Below, piece after piece: positions 55,696 through 64,000 of a stretch of DNA of 64,000 nucleotides. The stretch is from positions 105,003 through 169,002 of the forward strand of contig CAMLLC010000004.1 of NCBI GenBank assembly GCA_946480835.1, written 5' to 3'. Under the pieces are notes generated by a model that saw only the letters and a list, made by a program, of their open reading frames with translations, was not told the origin of the DNA and ran no database searches. The stretch comes from Entomomonas sp945283395. Its GTDB lineage: Bacteria; Pseudomonadota; Gammaproteobacteria; Pseudomonadales; Pseudomonadaceae. Position 1 is the first letter of the stretch. Each line of letters begins with the position of its first letter. A program made the translations under genes and the position numbers.

Positions 55696-56103
55696 TTATA
55701 TACCACAGTCTGAAGCGAAAAATAGCTCTTCAGTTATTTGTTGTCTATTACCTTTTTCAGTAAATTTATAGCTTAATATAGCGCCTCTTTTAAGAAGATC
55801 ACGATAACCAGTATTTTTACATACACTTTCCGATAGCTGTTTTCTAGTTGTTTTTGGATATTGACGCATTTCGGCAGCTTGTTTCTTAGAAACTTCAATA
55901 TGATTAATTAGCGTGTTATCTTGGACAGTATAGCCTTTATCTGTCAAGTCAGTATTGATTTTTCTTGGAGTCCCTACATTACTTTTTTTAGCCACTGCTT
56001 GTAAGGTTTGTTGAAGATTATATTCTTTTAGTGAAGAAGCTTCTACTGTTACAAATGGTATAGTTAGGCACATAGCAATAACAAGAGAGCATTTCATTAA
56101 CAA
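55696..56103 (-). CDS. Small exported protein of unknown function
   Basis: The 135-residue protein begins with a signal peptide (KCSLVIAMCLTIPFVTVEA, cut after about residue 22). The mature part is mainly polar, with a Lys/Gln-rich helical middle and two cysteines (SVCKNTGY and the final SDCGI) that could form a disulfide. I do not recognise the family. Codon use looks like its neighbours. It is convergent with the YqfO-like gene and divergent from thiI. Confidence 0.7.
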   Translation of the reverse strand: MLMKCSLVIAMCLTIPFVTVEASSLKEYNLQQTLQAVAKKSNVGTPRKINTDLTDKGYTVQDNTLINHIEVSKKQAAEMRQYPKTTRKQLSESVCKNTGYRDLLKRGAILSYKFTEKGNRQQITEELFFASDCGI

Positions 56104-56233
56104 CTCCTAGCGTGGGAAAAATAAATTATAACTTTAGTAGCTTAACATTTAAATAAGACCGTGAATAGCGTGAGAAGTTTTGTTATAATTCGCCACTTTA
56201 ATTTTCCTTGTATCCTCTATCGATTTTATCTTC

Positions 56234-57685
56234 ATGAAATTTATTGTTAAATACTTTGCTGAGATTACTATAAAGAGTACTCCGGTACGTAAACAATTTG
56301 TTGGCCAATTAGCAAGAAATATTCGTACCATCTTAAAAAAGTTAGATCCGCAAGTGGAAGTAATTACTAAATGGGATAATATTGAAGTTAATACTTGTAT
56401 TGATAATCCTAAAATACAAGCCCAATTTATTGAGAAACTAACCTGTACGCCAGGCATTAGTTCACTGCTGCAAGTAATTGAATACCCATTAGGGGATATA
56501 GAAGCTGTTTTGGATTTTTGTAAAGAACACTTTGCAAAACAATTAATTAATAAAACCTTTTGTGTCCGTTGTAAAAGATCAGGCAAACACCCTTTTACAT
56601 CAGTGGATATAGAGCGTCAATTAGGTAAGCTTTTAATGCAAACGGGTTTGCCTAAAGGGGTATCTTTGACTCATCCTGCCATAGAAATAAAGCTGGAAAT
56701 ACGCAACCAAAGTGTTTATCTGGTTGAGCAGACCTATAAAGGTATTGGAGGTTATCCTTTAGCATCTTTAGATCAAGTCTTAGTACTAATGTCTGGCGGC
56801 TATGACTCAACAGTAGCAGCTTATCAAATGATTCGTCGTGGATTATTATCACATTTTTGCTTTTTCAATTTAGGTGGTCGAGCTCATGAGTTAGGAGTTA
56901 TGGAAGTAGCTCATTTTCTATGGGAAAAATATGCTAGTTCACAAAGGGTTATGTTTATAAGTGTACCTTTTGAGAGAGTGTTAGGTGAAATTCTCACGAA
57001 AATTGATAATAGTCAAATGGGAGTTATATTAAAGCGTATGATGTTAAGGGCTTCTACTTTATTGGCTAATAGGTTTGAATTGAACGCTTTAGTAACAGGT
57101 GAGTCTATATCTCAAGTATCGAGCCAAACCTTAACTAATCTTACGGTTATTGATCAGGCTACTGATATGTTGGTATTGCGCCCTTTAATAACTAATCATA
57201 AAGAGGATATTATTGCTACCGCCGAGCAAATAGGCACAGCTGAATACGCCAAACATATGCCAGAATATTGTGGCGTTATTTCTGTTAATCCTACTACAAG
57301 AGCTAAATTAGATCGTGTTACAAAAGAAGAACAATCTTTTGATTTTGCATTGTTAGAAGAGGCAGTTCGGCAGGCTAAATGGGTTACCATTGATCAAATC
57401 ATGGATGAAATAGATAAAGATATAAAGGTAGAGCAAGTAACAAAAGTTATTGCAGGGCAGATAGTGTTAGATATACGTCATCCTGATCAAGTAGAAATTC
57501 AACCGTTATCAATTGAAGCTGTAGAAATAAAAACTATTCCTTTTTATGCTATTAATCAGCAATTTAGTAAATTAGATGAAAATCGCCAATATCTACTTTA
57601 TTGTGATAAAGGTGTGATGAGTCGTTTGCATGCCCATCATTTACTGAGTGAGGGGCATACCAATGTGCGTGTTTATCGTCCTTAA
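56234..57685 (+). CDS. thiI: tRNA 4-thiouridine synthase / thiamine sulfurtransferase ThiI
   Basis: ThiI (483 residues) has a THUMP domain in the first 165 residues, the PP-loop SGGYDSTV at residue 187, and a C-terminal rhodanese domain with the sulfur-carrying Cys457 (YCDKGVMS). The partner cysteine lies in PEYCGVIS. It thiolates U8 of tRNA and supplies sulfur for the thiazole of thiamine. It is followed by typA in the same direction. Confidence 0.96.
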   Translation: MKFIVKYFAEITIKSTPVRKQFVGQLARNIRTILKKLDPQVEVITKWDNIEVNTCIDNPKIQAQFIEKLTCTPGISSLLQVIEYPLGDIEAVLDFCKEHFAKQLINKTFCVRCKRSGKHPFTSVDIERQLGKLLMQTGLPKGVSLTHPAIEIKLEIRNQSVYLVEQTYKGIGGYPLASLDQVLVLMSGGYDSTVAAYQMIRRGLLSHFCFFNLGGRAHELGVMEVAHFLWEKYASSQRVMFISVPFERVLGEILTKIDNSQMGVILKRMMLRASTLLANRFELNALVTGESISQVSSQTLTNLTVIDQATDMLVLRPLITNHKEDIIATAEQIGTAEYAKHMPEYCGVISVNPTTRAKLDRVTKEEQSFDFALLEEAVRQAKWVTIDQIMDEIDKDIKVEQVTKVIAGQIVLDIRHPDQVEIQPLSIEAVEIKTIPFYAINQQFSKLDENRQYLLYCDKGVMSRLHAHHLLSEGHTNVRVYRP

Positions 57686-57797
57686 ATATAGTTCATTTTT
57701 TGCCTTTGGTGATAAACATCACCCTCCCGATGCTAAAAGTTAGCTATTTACCAGCTGTTAAACCTTTTACATTAATGAATTTAATCGAGATTTTATT

Positions 57798-59615
57798 GTG
57801 ATAGAAAAACTAAGAAATATCGCCATTATTGCCCATGTTGACCATGGAAAAACCACCTTAGTGGATAAGTTATTGAGGCAATCAGGTACGTTAGAGCGTA
57901 AAGAACTAGATTCTGAACGTATTATGGATAGTAATGATCAAGAAAAAGAGCGTGGTATCACTATTTTGGCTAAAAATACTGCCATTAACTGGAATGGTTA
58001 CCACATCAATATTGTAGATACCCCGGGCCATGCTGATTTCGGTGGAGAAGTAGAACGGGTAATGTCTATGGTAGATTCAGTACTTCTATTAGTAGATGCG
58101 GTTGATGGCCCTATGCCCCAAACACGTTTTGTTACCCAAAAAGCTTTCCAAGCAGGTTTAAAGCCTATCGTAGTAGTTAATAAGATAGATCGTCCTGGGG
58201 CACGTCCTGACTGGGTGATAGATCAAGTTTTTGATCTGTTTGATAACCTTGGGGCTACTGATGATCAATTAGATTTTCCTTTTGTTTATGCTAGTGCTAT
58301 TAATGGTATTGCAGGGCTTTATCCTAATCATATGGCCGATGATTTAACGCCATTATTTCAAACCATTATAGATAGAGTTCCTGTCCCTAAAGTAGATCTA
58401 AATGGCCCATTTCAAATGCAAATTTCTTCACTAGATTACAGCAGTTATCTAGGTGTCATAGGTATTGGCCGAATCAATAGAGGAACTATCAAAGCAAATT
58501 CCCCAGTAGTGGCTATTGATATTGATGGTAAAAAACGTAATGGTCGTATTTTGAAAATTATGGGGTATCATGGCTTACACCGCATTGACCAAGATGAAGC
58601 ACAAGCAGGTGATATTGTTTGTGTCAATGGATTTGATCAGTTATTTATCTCTGATACTTTATGTGATCCTCAAAAAGTAGAAGCAATGTCTCCTCTTACG
58701 GTAGATGAACCTACCGTAAGTATGACATTCCAAGTCAATGATTCTCCCTTTGCAGGACAAGAGGGCAAATTTGTTACCAGTCGTAATATCAAAGAACGTT
58801 TAGAAAAAGAGTTATTGCACAATGTTGCTTTACGGGTAGAAGAGGGTGACTCGGCAGAGAAATTTAAAGTTTCTGGCCGTGGTGAATTACATTTGTCAGT
58901 ATTAATAGAAAGTATGAGGCGGGAAGGCTTTGAGTTAGGCGTTTCGAGGCCAGAAGTGATTATTAAGGAAGTAAATGGTGAAAAACAGGAACCTTATGAA
59001 AATGTAACTATTGATATTGAGGAACAACACCAAGGTACTATTATGGAGCAAATGGGCTTGCGCAAAGGAGATCTAACCAACATGTTGCCTGATGGAAAAG
59101 GGCGTGTTCGTTTGGAGTATATAGTTCCTTCTAGAGGCTTAATTGGTTTTCGTAATCAATTTCTTACGTTGACTTCTGGAACCGGAATTTTGACCAGTAC
59201 TTTTAGTCATTACGGTAAGATAAAAGAAGGTGAAGTAGAGCATCGGCCAAGTGGTGTACTTGTTGCTATGGCAGGTGGAAAGATTTTGGCTTATTCATTA
59301 GGGACTTTACAAGAACGAGGACGTCTCTTTGTTGAACCTGGTATGGAATGTTATGAAGGGATGATAGTGGGTATTCATTCAAGAGGTAATGATTTGGTAG
59401 TTAACCCTACCAAAGGAAAAAAATTAGATAACATGCGTGCTTCGGGTAATGATGAGACTATTCAACTCGTCCCTCCCATCAAATTCACTTTAGAGCAGGC
59501 TTTAGAATTTATCGATGATGATGAACTAGTGGAAGTCACTCCTAAGTCAATCAGGTTACGTAAAAAAGTGCTAAATGATAATGATCGTAAAAGAGCAGAA
59601 CGTACTAAAGATTGA
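57798..59615 (+). CDS. typA: Ribosome-associated GTPase TypA/BipA
   Basis: TypA (605 residues) is a translational GTPase. The GTP motifs are AHVDHGKTT, DTPGHADFGG and NKIDRPGAR. The C-terminal part has the BipA-specific end. The GTG start gives MIEKLRNIAIIAHVDH, as in Pseudomonas. It works in 50S assembly and stress adaptation. A good terminator follows. Confidence 0.97.
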   Translation: MIEKLRNIAIIAHVDHGKTTLVDKLLRQSGTLERKELDSERIMDSNDQEKERGITILAKNTAINWNGYHINIVDTPGHADFGGEVERVMSMVDSVLLLVDAVDGPMPQTRFVTQKAFQAGLKPIVVVNKIDRPGARPDWVIDQVFDLFDNLGATDDQLDFPFVYASAINGIAGLYPNHMADDLTPLFQTIIDRVPVPKVDLNGPFQMQISSLDYSSYLGVIGIGRINRGTIKANSPVVAIDIDGKKRNGRILKIMGYHGLHRIDQDEAQAGDIVCVNGFDQLFISDTLCDPQKVEAMSPLTVDEPTVSMTFQVNDSPFAGQEGKFVTSRNIKERLEKELLHNVALRVEEGDSAEKFKVSGRGELHLSVLIESMRREGFELGVSRPEVIIKEVNGEKQEPYENVTIDIEEQHQGTIMEQMGLRKGDLTNMLPDGKGRVRLEYIVPSRGLIGFRNQFLTLTSGTGILTSTFSHYGKIKEGEVEHRPSGVLVAMAGGKILAYSLGTLQERGRLFVEPGMECYEGMIVGIHSRGNDLVVNPTKGKKLDNMRASGNDETIQLVPPIKFTLEQALEFIDDDELVEVTPKSIRLRKKVLNDNDRKRAERTKD

Positions 59616-60017
59616 GTTTATATCTACCAAAACCTCAGTTAATCTGGGGTTTTTTTATAACTGCTTAATAGCAAATAAATTAATTCTTTTTTTATAGTAG
59701 TTGAATACAATGCTTATATCATCAATGCTTATGTTAACTATAGCTGAAAAAGCAGCTTGTTTTCATTGAGCTAAAATTTAGAGTTAACTCTGTTCGTTTT
59801 CGATGATTAATTTAGTTAAAGTTGTCCAATATAATAATTAGCAGCAATATATCTAGATCTATTAAACTATAACTAATTCTTTTATAAATTAAAATTCATA
59901 CCTATAAGTTAGTTGCAGCTTTAAGCAAGAGGAATATAATTAAAATAGCTTGAAAGGGACTAAAATACAGTTTAGCTTTAGCCAAAGCTAAAACGGGCAT
60001 TTTGTAGCGATAACTTT
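59616..60017. other. Non-coding region between typA and the pilin-like genes
   Basis: After the typA terminator the 360 bases hold no gene. A perfect hairpin TTTAGCTTT-AGCC-AAAGCTAAA lies at 59971-59992, 26 bases before the pilin-like start. It may be an operator or attenuator. Confidence 0.5.
59630..59657 (+). terminator. Terminator of typA
   Basis: AAACCTCAG pairs with CTGGGGTTT (one G-T wobble, five-base loop), followed by a run of Ts. It lies 14 bases after the typA stop. Confidence 0.9.
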
Positions 60018-60440
60018 ATGAAAATTATGCATTCTATTATAAGTTTAGGTATTTGGTTAATAGGTACTTCTTTATGTTTTGTCTTCATATCTCCCTGTTT
60101 TTGTGATTACATTGCTAGAGCGCAAATAACAGAGGCGCTATCTTTAATAAGAGGACAAAAAATAATAATCCAAGACTTTTATCAACAAGAAGAAAAGTGT
60201 CCTACAGATGTAATGCTTACTTCATCAAACTTTCCGGTAAGGGGTAAATACGTAGAAAGTGTTCATTCAATAGCAAATCAAGAATATGCTTGTTATGTAG
60301 TAGCTACCATGAAAGACGAAGCAGCAAGATGGATTAGAGGTAAACACATTATGTATGCATTAACGCGTTATTCACCGTATCAAATGACTTGTCAAACTGA
60401 TATTAGGCAATTTTTGGTTGCTTGTCCTAATGAGCAATGA
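60018..60440 (+). CDS. Pilin-like membrane-anchored protein
   Basis: The 140-residue protein has one N-terminal hydrophobic helix (residues 5-30) and then DYIARAQITEALSLIRGQK, which resembles the end of the long helix of type IV pilins (DYxARxQxxEAL). EEKCPTD and later CQTD/VACPNEQ also recall pilins, with probable disulfides. It lacks the type III signal of prepilins (no G-F-T-L-x-E), so classical processing is unlikely. No pilus genes are near. A second related gene follows. Confidence 0.6.
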   Translation: MKIMHSIISLGIWLIGTSLCFVFISPCFCDYIARAQITEALSLIRGQKIIIQDFYQQEEKCPTDVMLTSSNFPVRGKYVESVHSIANQEYACYVVATMKDEAARWIRGKHIMYALTRYSPYQMTCQTDIRQFLVACPNEQ

Positions 60441-60456
60441 CTCTGAGGATAATAGC

Positions 60457-60939
60457 GTGATAAGAAAATTAATAATTCAATTACTTTATGTTGTGAGTAT
60501 GCCTATCACAGCTGTACTTATTATATTAGGCTACTCTTTCTATAAAACTTATTTAATGCCTGTTTCTCATCCTAGTCAATTGGAGTTAGAAATTTCCGAG
60601 ATAGCTTTTAGAGGTAACGAAGTCGTTACTCAATTTTGGGAAAAGTATCATAAATGCCCTATGGCTTAAAATATAGAGGTTATAAATCTATTGCCATTAG
60701 TAGCTAATGTAACAGTCACTCAAATAAATACTATGAGTTGTAAATTAATTATTCAACTAAAAAAAGATAATATAGATAAAGCGGTAGCAGGAAAAACAAT
60801 TACCCAAATTTATCATTTTAAGGCATTAAGCTCAGTTCAAAGCCATTATCAATCGAAATGTTACACAGATGCGGCAAAAGAAGTAGCTCCTAGTGTTTGT
60901 CAGCAATATAGGAATATTGAATTTTATCTGGATCAATAG
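60457..60939 (+). pseudogene. Second pilin-like gene interrupted by an in-frame stop
   Basis: From a GTG at 60457, with GAGGA before it, the frame encodes a hydrophobic helix, a segment matching the first gene (ISEIAFRGNEVVTQFWEKYHKCPMA), then TAA at 60667. The same frame continues to 60939 with LLPLVANVTVTQINTMSCK and KEVAPSVCQQYRN, which line up with the second half of the first gene. It looks like one gene of about 160 codons broken by a single nonsense codon; two separate peptides are the alternative. Confidence 0.6.
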
Positions 60940-61076
60940 ATTATAAAGAAAACTTTTAAGTTCTTATAAATGATATTTATAGCCATTAGTTGCTATTATA
61001 ATAGCTTAAAATGAGAGTAGGGGACTTTTGATGTTCGCCTTTATGCATAATCTATTGAGAGGTTTTAGGAAAGTGT

Positions 61077-62507
61077 ATGTTTCAGCAAGAAAATGATGCT
61101 AATCAGCAATTAGATAGAAGTCTTACCAGCCGTCATATTCAACTAATAGCCATAGGAGGTTGTATTGGAACAGGTCTTTTCATGGGGTCTGGTAAAACTA
61201 TTAGTTTAGCTGGGCCGTCTATTTTGCTCATCTATTTACTAATTGGCATTATGTTATTTTTTGTGATGAGGGCAATGGGAGAGCTACTACTTTCTAACCT
61301 TAAATATAAGTCTTTTCTGGATTTTGTAAGCGAATTATTAGGACCTATGGCAGGTTTCTTTGTAGGTTGGACTTATTGGTTTTGTTGGGTTGTTATAGGT
61401 ATTGCTGATTTAGTAGCCATAGCAGGGTATATTAAAATTTGGGAACCTAACTTACCAGCTTGGATTCCTGCTTTGATTTGTATTATGTTATTTTTAACCA
61501 TTAATTTATTAACGGTTAAACTTTTTGGTGAGTTAGAGTTCTGGTTTGCGTTAATCAAAATTATTGCTATTGTTACCTTAATAGTAGTTGGTGCTGGTTT
61601 TATTTTGACAGCTTTTAAGGCTCCTACAGGAGAGGTAACTTCTTTAGCCAATATATGGAATGATGGTGGTTTTTTTGCTAAAGGAGGAAGTGGCTTTATA
61701 GCTGGTTTTCAGATAGCAGTGTTTGCTTTTGTCGGGGTAGAGTTAGTAGGTACGACTGCCGCAGAGGCAAAAGATCCTTATAAGACATTGCCTAAAGCTA
61801 TCAATACCATTCCAGTTCGTATCATTTTATTTTATGTATTATCACTTGTTGTTATTATGTCAGTTATTCCATGGCGTACTATAGATCCTGACAAGAGCCC
61901 CTTTATTATCCTTTTTATTTTTGCAGGGTTTCCAGCTGCGGCTAGTATTATTTATTTTGTTGTGTTAACTTCTGCTGCTTCTTCAGCTAATAGTGGTATT
62001 TTCTCTACTAGTCGAATGCTTTTTGGGTTATCACTATTAACTAAAGCCCCTAAGCCTTTTTCCTCCTTGTCTCGCGCTGCGGTACCTGCTAATGGTCTAC
62101 TTTTCTCATGCGCCTGTTTATTTCCAGGGGTAATATTATTGTACTTTAATAATGATCATATTATTTATGTATTCACTTTAGTTTCCTCTGTGGCAACCAT
62201 TTTATTTTTATTTATTTGGATGTTAATACTATTTGCTTATATGGTTTATCGTAACAAATATCCACAACGCCATATTACCTCTAACTACAAAATGCCAGGC
62301 GGGATTCCTATGTGCTGGGTGTGTATTGTCTTTTTTATATTTATCATCACTACCTTAGTGTTTCAACCAGATACTAGGCAGGCACTGTTGGCAACACCCA
62401 TTTGGTTTATTATACTTTTAATAAGTTACTATATTGTCCCAAGCTCGGTGAAGAATAGATGGCAGAAAATAACCCAAGATGCAATGAATAACGAGGAAAA
62501 TATTTGA
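61077..62507 (+). CDS. cycA: D-serine/D-alanine/glycine transporter CycA
   Basis: The 476-residue amino acid permease of the APC family has twelve hydrophobic segments. The start LTSRHIQLIAIGGCIGTGLFMGSGK and FAFVGVELVGTTAAEAKDP are very close to CycA. AGGAAA precedes the ATG. The stop codon lies in the loop of the terminator hairpin. Confidence 0.93.
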   Translation: MFQQENDANQQLDRSLTSRHIQLIAIGGCIGTGLFMGSGKTISLAGPSILLIYLLIGIMLFFVMRAMGELLLSNLKYKSFLDFVSELLGPMAGFFVGWTYWFCWVVIGIADLVAIAGYIKIWEPNLPAWIPALICIMLFLTINLLTVKLFGELEFWFALIKIIAIVTLIVVGAGFILTAFKAPTGEVTSLANIWNDGGFFAKGGSGFIAGFQIAVFAFVGVELVGTTAAEAKDPYKTLPKAINTIPVRIILFYVLSLVVIMSVIPWRTIDPDKSPFIILFIFAGFPAAASIIYFVVLTSAASSANSGIFSTSRMLFGLSLLTKAPKPFSSLSRAAVPANGLLFSCACLFPGVILLYFNNDHIIYVFTLVSSVATILFLFIWMLILFAYMVYRNKYPQRHITSNYKMPGGIPMCWVCIVFFIFIITTLVFQPDTRQALLATPIWFIILLISYYIVPSSVKNRWQKITQDAMNNEENI

Positions 62508-62530
62508 TATTTTCCTCTATAGTTTTTTGC
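62493..62530 (+). terminator. Terminator of cycA, overlapping its stop codon
   Basis: GAGGAAAATA pairs perfectly with TATTTTCCTC around the five-base loop TTTGA, which contains the cycA stop codon; TTTTTT follows at 62523-62528. Confidence 0.8.
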
Positions 62531-62765
62531 TATAGGTAATTGATGTGTTTAGCGTTATTATGTCTTCTTAAGTTGATAATAGCTTACTGCTGGTTGCTAA
62601 TGAGCTAATGTAAGGTATTTAGCAATTTTTAAAGGTTGCTTATAAAAATAGCTCTATTTTGTTGATAGTTGGTGTAATGGCTTATTGACTAATTAATATA
62701 GTGTCAAATATGAGTTATATGCTTTAAATCCTTTCTTGGACTTATAGTGTTAATAGTTAAATTTT

Positions 62766-63776
62766 TTAAATTAGATTTTCTGCTCTTAACTCGCTTTTTA
62801 AATAAGCATAATAAATAGGGGCGGCTATCACTCCTACAAGACCAAAAGCGGCTTCAAACACCAGCATAGCAATAAGAAGCTCCCATGCTCGTGCTTTTAT
62901 CTGGCCACCAACAATACGAGCATTTAAAAAATATTCTAGTTTATGAATAAGAATAAGATAAACCAATACACATACAGCTATCCAAAAGGAAACTGAAATT
63001 GCAACAATAAAGATAATAGTATTGGAAATCAGATTTCCAATAACGGGTAGTAGTCCTGCGACAAAGGTTATTAAAATAAGTGTTTTAACTAATGGTAGAT
63101 GTTCGCCAAAGATATGCGGAACGGTCAGTAGAAAAATAGCTGATAACGTAGTATTTAATAAAGATATTTTTATTTGAGCAAATACAATATCATGGAATGC
63201 GCCAGCAAAACGACTTACTCTAGTAAATAAGGCGTCAGCTAAAGGACGCATAGTGCCTGGCTCAGGAGTTGGTTGTAATGCGATGATAGCACCTAAAATC
63301 ATTCCTATTAGTACTGTTACGAAAAGGTGAGCTGTATCTTTTCCAAAGCTTTTAAGTTCTGAAAGATGACCTAAAATAAATTGACTAATATTGGTTTTAA
63401 TCTCGTCTGCTGTAGCAGGTAGATAATTATCAAACCTTTCAGGTAGTTGATTTCGAGCCCTTTCTATAATAGTCAGAAGTTTACTAGAAAGTTGTTCAGG
63501 ATGGTTAGCTTCATGCATAACAAATGAAAAAATACTGGTGAAAGCTATAGTTAGGGCAATGATGATTATAACTGATAGAATTCCAACAGCTACAAGGCGG
63601 GCAGTATGCCCTGCAATATAGCTTTGCAGAACTTTAGTGATACTATCTATGATTTCGTAAATAAGTAAGCCGGCAATTAAGCAAGGTAATATTTTTAATG
63701 GTAAAACAAGCAGTAAACACATTGTTATAATTAGTACACTAATAAAATTAATTGACCCAGAGGATACGTTATTCAT
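62766..63776 (-). CDS. AI-2E family (PerM/YdiK-like) membrane transporter
   Basis: The protein (336 residues from this start) has about eight membrane segments in the AI-2E layout: two at the N-terminus, a soluble part near residues 100-160, then a group near the C-terminus. Family segments are TVLIGMILGAIIALQ, LPVIGNLISN and EYFLNARIVGGQIKA. The open frame runs to a TTG at 63857; the ATG at 63776 is the likelier start, although no good ribosome-binding site is seen. Substrate is not known; relatives include sodium/proton antiporters and putative autoinducer exporters. Confidence 0.85.
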   Translation of the reverse strand: MNNVSSGSINFISVLIITMCLLLVLPLKILPCLIAGLLIYEIIDSITKVLQSYIAGHTARLVAVGILSVIIIIALTIAFTSIFSFVMHEANHPEQLSSKLLTIIERARNQLPERFDNYLPATADEIKTNISQFILGHLSELKSFGKDTAHLFVTVLIGMILGAIIALQPTPEPGTMRPLADALFTRVSRFAGAFHDIVFAQIKISLLNTTLSAIFLLTVPHIFGEHLPLVKTLILITFVAGLLPVIGNLISNTIIFIVAISVSFWIAVCVLVYLILIHKLEYFLNARIVGGQIKARAWELLIAMLVFEAAFGLVGVIAAPIYYAYLKSELRAENLI

Positions 63777-64000
63777 AAATGTTGGCTTACTTAATGGTCT
63801 TGCAAGAAATGGATGGATTATTATAGAAAAATTAGAAAGAATATAAAATAATAGCAACTTAGTTTTAATTAGATTATTGTTAACAGAAGTTTTTTTTAAA
63901 TAGAGTAAGATAATATTTGCTACTCTAATAAAAGTATATATATTTAAGTGTGTGATTCATAGAGATTGTTTCAATCTGGCGATCTCTAAATCTAGCCTAT

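Noticed and set aside
63777..63857. TTG-started extension of the AI-2E protein
   Set aside because: TTG is a rare start, no ribosome-binding site supports it, and the ATG at 63776 gives a normal membrane protein start.

Overview
The window is AT-rich bacterial chromosome with tightly packed genes, most likely from a low-GC gammaproteobacterium of the Pseudomonadales living in an animal or insect gut. The clues are a thiI-typA pair in the arrangement I know from Pseudomonas, a TypA that reads very like the Pseudomonas protein, a stand-alone YqfO-like protein, CycA, PBP4, and a low-GC accessory load of gut-type catabolism. An Entomomonas-like member of the Pseudomonadaceae would fit. That placement is inference.

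Region 1 (1-8192) is one end of an iron-regulated siderophore locus of the pyochelin/yersiniabactin type. It holds an NRPS running off the left edge (aryl carrier, cyclization, cysteine-type adenylation, embedded methyltransferase-like domain), an aryl-acid AMP ligase, a divergent AraC regulator and a type II thioesterase. Two Fur-box-like sites lie before the two biosynthetic genes.

Region 2 (8682-29351) is an almost complete oxygen-independent (early cobalt) adenosylcobalamin pathway. A PduO-type adenosyltransferase comes first. A cobalamin riboswitch then precedes cbiABCDETFGHJ-cobA-cbiKL, and a second one precedes cbiMNQO-cobDUTSC-cbiP. The first riboswitch is followed by a terminator hairpin and the second by a hairpin that buries the cbiM ribosome-binding site.

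Region 3 (29447-47139) opens with a secreted HAD phosphatase on the minus strand. It continues with a full ethanolamine-utilization microcompartment operon, eutSPQTDMNEJGHABCLK, and its activator eutR, in the enteric order. Ethanolamine ammonia-lyase needs the adenosylcobalamin that region 2 makes, so the two blocks form one functional unit.

Region 4 (47740-63776) is mostly housekeeping: an SDR dehydrogenase, PBP4, CorA, a Zn/Cd-exporting P-type ATPase with a MerR-type promoter, a LysR regulator, a YqfO-like protein, a small exported protein, ThiI, TypA, CycA and an AI-2E family transporter. Two less ordinary spots stand out. One is a tandem pair of pilin-like genes, the second cut by an in-frame stop (60018-60939). 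The other is a 900-base gene-free stretch with imperfect repeats and an orphan strong terminator (54673-54990). I found no tRNA, rRNA, CRISPR array, integrase or insertion sequence.
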